Of a stretch of DNA of 64,000 bases, positions 59,211 through 64,000 are shown piece by piece. Within the stretch, counting starts at the first letter, position 1. Each line of letters opens with the position of its first letter. The position numbers were made by a program, and so were the translations under genes. The notes beneath the pieces are model-generated. The model worked only from the letters and a program-made list of their open reading frames with translations, searched no databases and was not told the origin of the DNA. Source of the stretch: Marinoscillum sp964351625 (GTDB taxonomy: Bacteria > Bacteroidota > Bacteroidia > Cytophagales > Cyclobacteriaceae); assembly GCA_964351625.1 (NCBI GenBank), contig CAYGOV010000009.1, positions 1 to 64,000 of the forward strand, read 5' to 3'.

Positions 59211-62024
59211 ATGCCTAAAGACTCTAGCATCAAGTCAATTTTAATTATAGGGAGTGGACCGATTATCATTGGTCAAGCTTGCGAATTCGATTATTCTGGT
59301 TCACAAGCAGCTCGTTCGCTAAGAGAAGAGGGTATAGAAGTGATCTTGATCAATAGCAATCCTGCTACGATCATGACAGATCCAGTCACCGCGGATCATG
59401 TCTACCTAAAGCCACTTAATAAGAAGTCTATCAAGGAAATTCTCGAAAAGCATAAGATTGATGCCGTACTCCCAACTCAAGGAGGTCAAACTGCACTCAA
59501 TCTTGCAATCGACTGTGATAAGGCTGGAATCTGGGAAAAGTATGGCGTCAAAATGATTGGTGTAGACATCAATGCGATTGAGACTACAGAAGACAGAGAA
59601 AAATTCCGTCTGAAAATGGCGGAAATTGGGGTGCATACTTGTAAAGGGGAAACGGCTACCTCCTTTTTGAAAGGAAAAGAAATTGCGCAAGAAATAGGTT
59701 TCCCGTTAGTAATCCGACCATCATATACGCTTGGTGGTTATGGCGGTGGTTTTGTAGATAAGGCGGAAGATTTTGATGCTGCGCTTAATGCTGGCTTACA
59801 AGCTTCTCCGATACATGAAGTGCTTGTAGAACAAAGCATCATGGGCTGGAAAGAATACGAGCTAGAACTTCTTAGAGACAATATTGGGAATATAATTATC
59901 ATCTGTAGTATCGAAAACTTCGATCCAATGGGTGTACATACCGGAGACTCGATCACTGTAGCTCCAGCTATGACTCTTCCTGATACAGTTTATCAGCACA
60001 TGCGAGATCTCTCCAAGATGATGATGAATGCCATTGGACAATTTGCAGGTGGTTGCAATGTTCAATTTGCTGTGCATCCAGAAACAGACGAGATCGTAGG
60101 TATCGAGATCAACCCACGTGTTTCTAGATCTTCTGCGCTTGCATCTAAAGCTACTGGTTATCCAATTGCCAAAATAGCCGCAAAGCTTGCTATTGGTTAC
60201 AACCTTGATGAACTCAAAAATCAAATCACAAAAACCACCTCGGCATTCTTCGAGCCTGCTCTGGATTATGTGATCGTTAAAATCCCAAGATGGAACTTTG
60301 ACAAGTTCCCTGGCGCAGATAGAAAATTAGGACTCCAAATGAAGTCTGTTGGAGAAGCCATGGGTATAGGAAGAAACTTCCAAGAAGCCCTACAAAAAGC
60401 TTGTCAATCACTAGAAATTAAAAGAAATGGTCTAGGCGCTGATGGCAAGGAGTTGACCAATCAGCAAGAGATACTTTATAGCCTAGAGCACCCAAGCTGG
60501 AACAGGTTGTTCCACATTTATGATGCGTTTAAGCTTGGTATTCCTTTTAAAACCATCAATAAACTTACCCGTATCGACCCTTGGTTCCTTCATCAAATTG
60601 AGGACCTGATCCTTACAGAAAGAGAGATTGCCAAGTTTAAACTTGATACCCTCCCCAAAGAGCTACTAAAAACCGCAAAAGAAAAAGGATATGCTGATAG
60701 ACAACTAGCTCATATTCTTGGCTGTCTTGAGAGCGAAGTATTCCACAAAAGGAATGAATTAGGAATCAAGCGTATCTACAAATTGGTGGACACTTGCGCT
60801 GCGGAATTTGAAGCGCAGACACCATATTACTACTCATCTTTCGGCGATGAGAACGAGTCCATTTCTTCTGATAAAAAGAAGATAATCGTTCTAGGGTCCG
60901 GACCAAACAGAATTGGTCAGGGAATTGAGTTTGACTACTCATGTGTACATGGTGTGCTTGCTGCAAAAGAGTGCGGCTATGAGACCATCATGATCAATTG
61001 TAATCCTGAAACTGTTTCCACCGATTTTGATGTAGCAGATAAACTCTATTTTGAGCCAGTATTTTGGGAGCATATTTACGACATCATTCTACATGAGAAG
61101 CCAGTTGGCGTAATCGTTCAACTAGGTGGACAGACTGCACTTAAACTTGCTGAAAAGCTCAGCAGATACAATATCAAAGTAATTGGCACAAGCTATGAAG
61201 CGCTCGATCTCGCTGAGGATAGAGGTCGTTTTTCAGACCTCCTGAAAGAGCAGAACATACCATATCCTGAATATGGTGCAATCGATAATGCAGAAGATGC
61301 ATTAGAACTTTGCAAAAAAATTGGCTTCCCACTACTAGTTCGTCCGAGTTATGTTCTTGGTGGTCAGAGTATGAAGATAGTCATCAATGAGCAAGAGATG
61401 GAGCAACATGTTGTGAACTTGCTTAAAGAGAAAATTGATGGCAAGATTCTGCTGGATCATTTCTTAGAAGGTGCCATCGAAGCGGAGGCTGATGCTATCT
61501 GTGATGGTGAAGATGTTTACATCATTGGGATCATGCAGCACATAGAGCCCGCAGGTATCCATTCGGGAGACTCTTACGCAGTATTGCCTCCTTACAATCT
61601 CGGGGATTTTGTTATCCGTCAGATTCAAGAATACACCGTGAAAATTGCTAAAGCTTTGAAGACCGTTGGTCTTATTAATATCCAGTTCGCTATCAAGGAT
61701 GACAAGGTTTATATCATAGAAGCAAATCCACGTGCTTCACGAACCGTACCTTTCATCTGTAAGGCCTACCGTGAACCTTATGTGAAGTACGCCACAATGG
61801 TGATGCTGGGTGAGAAAAAAGTAAAGGATTTTGATTTTAAACCACACAAACATGGTTATGCCATCAAAGAGCCTGTATTCTCGTTTCATAAATTCCCAAA
61901 TGTAAATAAGGAATTAGGACCAGAGATGAAGTCCACTGGTGAAGCCATCTATTTCATTGACGACTTAATGGACGATTATTTCTTAGAAATTTACGCTGAA
62001 CGCAACCGATTCCTTAGTAGATAA
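59211..62024 (+). CDS. carB: carbamoyl-phosphate synthase large subunit lacking the allosteric domain
   Basis: Makes carbamoyl phosphate for pyrimidines and arginine with the small subunit CarA, which is not here. The 937-residue protein has two homologous ATP-grasp halves. The first starts GSGPIIIGQACEFDYSG and contains RPSYTLGGYGGG; the second starts GSGPNRIGQGIEFDYS and contains RPSYVLGGQSMK. E. coli CarB has 1073 residues; the missing part is the C-terminal MGS-like allosteric domain. The end EIYAERNRFLSR is followed by an unrelated gene, so the shortness looks genuine. Confidence 0.96.
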   Translation: MPKDSSIKSILIIGSGPIIIGQACEFDYSGSQAARSLREEGIEVILINSNPATIMTDPVTADHVYLKPLNKKSIKEILEKHKIDAVLPTQGGQTALNLAIDCDKAGIWEKYGVKMIGVDINAIETTEDREKFRLKMAEIGVHTCKGETATSFLKGKEIAQEIGFPLVIRPSYTLGGYGGGFVDKAEDFDAALNAGLQASPIHEVLVEQSIMGWKEYELELLRDNIGNIIIICSIENFDPMGVHTGDSITVAPAMTLPDTVYQHMRDLSKMMMNAIGQFAGGCNVQFAVHPETDEIVGIEINPRVSRSSALASKATGYPIAKIAAKLAIGYNLDELKNQITKTTSAFFEPALDYVIVKIPRWNFDKFPGADRKLGLQMKSVGEAMGIGRNFQEALQKACQSLEIKRNGLGADGKELTNQQEILYSLEHPSWNRLFHIYDAFKLGIPFKTINKLTRIDPWFLHQIEDLILTEREIAKFKLDTLPKELLKTAKEKGYADRQLAHILGCLESEVFHKRNELGIKRIYKLVDTCAAEFEAQTPYYYSSFGDENESISSDKKKIIVLGSGPNRIGQGIEFDYSCVHGVLAAKECGYETIMINCNPETVSTDFDVADKLYFEPVFWEHIYDIILHEKPVGVIVQLGGQTALKLAEKLSRYNIKVIGTSYEALDLAEDRGRFSDLLKEQNIPYPEYGAIDNAEDALELCKKIGFPLLVRPSYVLGGQSMKIVINEQEMEQHVVNLLKEKIDGKILLDHFLEGAIEAEADAICDGEDVYIIGIMQHIEPAGIHSGDSYAVLPPYNLGDFVIRQIQEYTVKIAKALKTVGLINIQFAIKDDKVYIIEANPRASRTVPFICKAYREPYVKYATMVMLGEKKVKDFDFKPHKHGYAIKEPVFSFHKFPNVNKELGPEMKSTGEAIYFIDDLMDDYFLEIYAERNRFLSR

Positions 62025-62037
62025 GTTAAAAGAAGAT

Positions 62038-62274
62038 ATGTTAAAATTTCTCTTAATAGTAATACTGATCTTCTATGTGCTTTATCGCATTGGAGGATTC
62101 TTTTTTCGCATGCTGATTATTAATGCGCAGCAGCGCACGCAGCAAAATCAAAATACGTCCTATCAATCTCGTGGCAAAGACGGGAATATCCACATAGACT
62201 ATGTACCAAAGCAAACTAAATCCAAAAGTGATTTTAAAGGTGGTGACTATGTGGATTACGAGGAAGTGAAGTGA
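62038..62274 (+). CDS. DUF4834 family small membrane protein
   Basis: A 78-residue protein with one N-terminal membrane helix (LLIVILIFYVLYRIGGFFF), a Gln/Asn-rich linker and a conserved charged end (GNIHIDYVPKQ, then GGDYVDYEEV). This fits DUF4834, found in Bacteroidota. It starts 13 bases after carB and is probably cotranscribed. Function is unknown. Confidence 0.82.
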   Translation: MLKFLLIVILIFYVLYRIGGFFFRMLIINAQQRTQQNQNTSYQSRGKDGNIHIDYVPKQTKSKSDFKGGDYVDYEEVK

Positions 62275-62356
62275 TTTCATGCATACAGAAATGCCGTTTG
62301 AGTACCTTCTGTTTGATCAACATCAGTTAGTTTTGCAATTCATTTAACATCCCAAT

Positions 62357-63211
62357 ATGGCTTGGTTTAAGAGGCAGGATAAAGGAATTCATACCCCAAC
62401 GGAGAAGAAAAAAGAGGCTCCAGATGGACTTTGGTACAAGACTCCTAGCGGCAACATCATTCATATGCGAGAGTTACGCAACAATGCGTATGTCTGCCCT
62501 GATGATGACTATCATGTAAGAATAGGTTCTAAAGAGTATTTTGAAATCCTTTTTGACGGCAATAAGTTTATTGAATTGGATGCTGACATGAGTTCTGCAG
62601 ACCCTTTGACATTTACCGACAGTAAAAAATATCCTGAAAGGATAAAAGCAACTCAAAAGAAAACTGAACTGAAAGATGCTGTGCGCACTGCACATGGCAC
62701 TATGAATGGCAGTAAAATCACCATTTGTTGTATGGATTTTGCGTTTATTGGCGGATCAATGGGATCAGTAGTTGGTGAAAAGATCGCTAGAGGTATTGAT
62801 TATTCGTTGAAAGAAAAAATACCGTTCTTAATGATCTCAAAATCAGGTGGTGCAAGAATGATGGAAGCTGGCTTTTCGCTTATGCAAATGGCTAAAACCT
62901 CCGCGAAACTTGCTTTGCTCTCAAGAGCCAAAATCCCTTATATCTCATTACTTACCGACCCAACAACTGGTGGTGTTACCGCCTCTTACGCAATGCTTGG
63001 TGATTTCAACATTGCTGAGCCAGGAGCACTTATTGGTTTTGCTGGACCAAGAGTAATCAGAGAAACCATTGGGAAAGACTTACCGAAAGGTTTTCAAAGC
63101 TCTGAATTCGTTCAGGATCATGGGTTTTTAGATTTCATTGTTGACCGTAGACAATTGAAAGCTAAACTTACAACACTCCTAGGAATCATCTACGCTAAAG
63201 ACAAACAATAA
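62357..63211 (+). CDS. accD: acetyl-CoA carboxylase carboxyltransferase subunit beta
   Basis: Carboxyltransferase half of acetyl-CoA carboxylase, first step of fatty-acid synthesis. The 284-residue protein shows GSMGSVVGEKIARGIDYSL, ISKSGGARMMEA, SLLTDPTTGGVTASYAMLGD and AEPGALIGFAGPRVI. The N-terminal zinc ribbon is degenerate: of the four cysteines of E. coli AccD only one (Cys47) remains, the others being Thr, Ser or gap, and Asp. The domain can hardly bind zinc as in E. coli. The partner accA is not in the window. Confidence 0.96.
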   Translation: MAWFKRQDKGIHTPTEKKKEAPDGLWYKTPSGNIIHMRELRNNAYVCPDDDYHVRIGSKEYFEILFDGNKFIELDADMSSADPLTFTDSKKYPERIKATQKKTELKDAVRTAHGTMNGSKITICCMDFAFIGGSMGSVVGEKIARGIDYSLKEKIPFLMISKSGGARMMEAGFSLMQMAKTSAKLALLSRAKIPYISLLTDPTTGGVTASYAMLGDFNIAEPGALIGFAGPRVIRETIGKDLPKGFQSSEFVQDHGFLDFIVDRRQLKAKLTTLLGIIYAKDKQ

Positions 63212-63284
63212 CGATCATATCCTGTTGGTAAATCTGAAGTATAAATTGCATGAAGACCAAGTAATATCAGAAATGATAATCACT

Positions 63285-63292
63285 TATATTTG
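63285..63292 (+). promoter_or_regulatory. nqrF promoter -7 element with Fur-like sequence upstream
   Basis: TATATTTG is a perfect -7 element 36 bases before the nqrF ATG. ATGATAATCA (63273-63282), identical to the core of the E. coli Fur box, lies directly upstream, but the flanks match poorly. Confidence 0.5.
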
Positions 63293-63328
63293 TTAAGATA
63301 ATATCTCATATTAAAAGGCTATCGCCCT

Positions 63329-64000
63329 ATGTCATCAGTCATTATAACATCCATCGTAGCTTTCACCTTAGTGATTTTGCTGCTTGTATTCATCCTTCTT
63401 TTTGCACAATCAAGACTTGTACAATCGGGTCCGGTGAATATCATCATCAATGGTGATGAAGCGAATCCAATCACAATTAGTGCTGGATCTACTTTATTGT
63501 CTACACTTTCTGGCCAGAAGATATTCCTTCCATCAGCTTGTGGTGGAGGCGGTACTTGTGCCATGTGCAAGTGTAAAGTAGAAGAAGGTGGAGGCGATGT
63601 GCTCCCGACAGAAGTTGGGCACCTTAGTAGAACCGAGCAAAAAGAACACGTGAGACTTGCATGTCAAGTAAAAGTGAAAGAAGACATGAGAATAGAGATA
63701 CCAGAGGAGATATTTGGTATCAAAAAATGGGAAGCAACAGTTGTTAGAAATTACAATGTTGCCTCATTTATTAAAGAATTTGTTGTTGAGATTCCTGAGG
63801 ATATGGACTACCAAGCTGGTGGTTATATCCAAATAGAAGTACCAGAGTGTGAAGTTGACTTCAAAGGTATGGATATTACCGCTCACCCTGAGGAGCACGA
63901 CCAAGCAGATAAATTCCAACTAGAGTGGGACAAATTTGGACTTTGGGATCTCAAAATGAAAAATACAGAGACGATTGAGCGTGCCTACTCGATGGCTTCA
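63329..64000 (+). CDS. nqrF: Na+-translocating NADH:quinone reductase subunit F (partial)
   Basis: The gene runs off the window; 224 codons are visible. The product begins with one membrane helix (FTLVILLLVFILLFAQ) and then a plant-type 2Fe-2S ferredoxin domain with cysteines 71, 77, 80 and 112 (ACGGGGTCAMCKC and LACQVK). A flavin reductase domain starts after residue 130 and contains RAYSMAS, the FAD-binding motif, at the window edge. NqrF accepts electrons from NADH in the sodium-pumping complex. accD lies upstream, not nqrE. Confidence 0.95.
   Translation, partial: MSSVIITSIVAFTLVILLLVFILLFAQSRLVQSGPVNIIINGDEANPITISAGSTLLSTLSGQKIFLPSACGGGGTCAMCKCKVEEGGGDVLPTEVGHLSRTEQKEHVRLACQVKVKEDMRIEIPEEIFGIKKWEATVVRNYNVASFIKEFVVEIPEDMDYQAGGYIQIEVPECEVDFKGMDITAHPEEHDQADKFQLEWDKFGLWDLKMKNTETIERAYSMAS

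Noticed and set aside
62025..62300. Frameshifted remainder of carB after 62024
   Set aside because: The following frame is a distinct DUF4834-type protein with its own start, and no MGS-domain motif is seen in any frame.

Overview
The window is chromosomal DNA of a free-living member of the Bacteroidota, most likely order Cytophagales. Four things point there. Promoters show the phylum's TAnnTTTG -7 element. Several families are phylum-restricted (DUF4270, DUF4286, DUF4834, DUF2911). SecA is very long, ribosomal protein S16 has an acidic tail, and Rho has a disordered insert. Genes are dense and base composition looks even. I see no rRNA, tRNA, CRISPR array, transposase or integrase.

Layout. 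0.2-5.2 kb: D-xylose uptake and catabolism (xylE, xylA, xylB) divergent from a catalytically degenerate NUDIX regulator, with a perfect dyad between them. 5.3-6.0 kb: lipoprotein DNA/RNA endonuclease. 6.0-12.2 kb: 2-oxoglutarate dehydrogenase operon odhA-odhB-lpd, interrupted by a four-helix-bundle gene bounded by GTACTnAGTAC inverted repeats. 12.3-14.3 kb: rpsP-rimM-trmD. 14.5-18.0 kb: two paralogous 7-TM proteins around a lipoprotein, coupled to a NarL-type kinase and regulator. 18.0-24.4 kb: rplS, dapF, secA, a SPOR lipoprotein and an M20 peptidase. 24.5-27.4 kb: two tandem Na/Pi cotransporters behind a PHO-box-like repeat. 27.5-34 kb: holin-like pair, AraC regulator, acyl-CoA dehydrogenase, zinc peptidase, heptose adenylyltransferase, flippase-like protein, panD and panC. 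34-40.6 kb: half-size glycogen synthase, DUF4270, glmS, ridA, gltX. 40.6-51.2 kb: methyltransferase, oxidoreductase, rfbD, DUF2911, rho, serS, hybrid kinase, GNAT, DUF4286.

51.3-57.9 kb is a carotenoid locus: CruF-type protein, a MerR regulator with a CarH-like B12 signature, ECF sigma factor, crtI, crtB, fused lycopene cyclase, ispH and crtZ. 58.1-64 kb: NUMOD4/HNH protein, small membrane protein, carB, DUF4834, accD and the 5' part of nqrF.

The most notable observation is an operator shared within the carotenoid locus: TTGTTTAA, 16 bp, then TTAAACAA. It occurs once upstream of the MerR gene and twice, exactly 44 bp apart, upstream of the sigma/crt operon, where the second copy encloses the -7 element. 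With the W-x9-EH signature in the regulator, this suggests cobalamin-dependent, possibly light-responsive pigment control. Next in interest are the four-helix-bundle cassette inside the odh operon and the 7-TM/lipoprotein/two-component module. All functions are inferred by reading the sequence; no searches were run.
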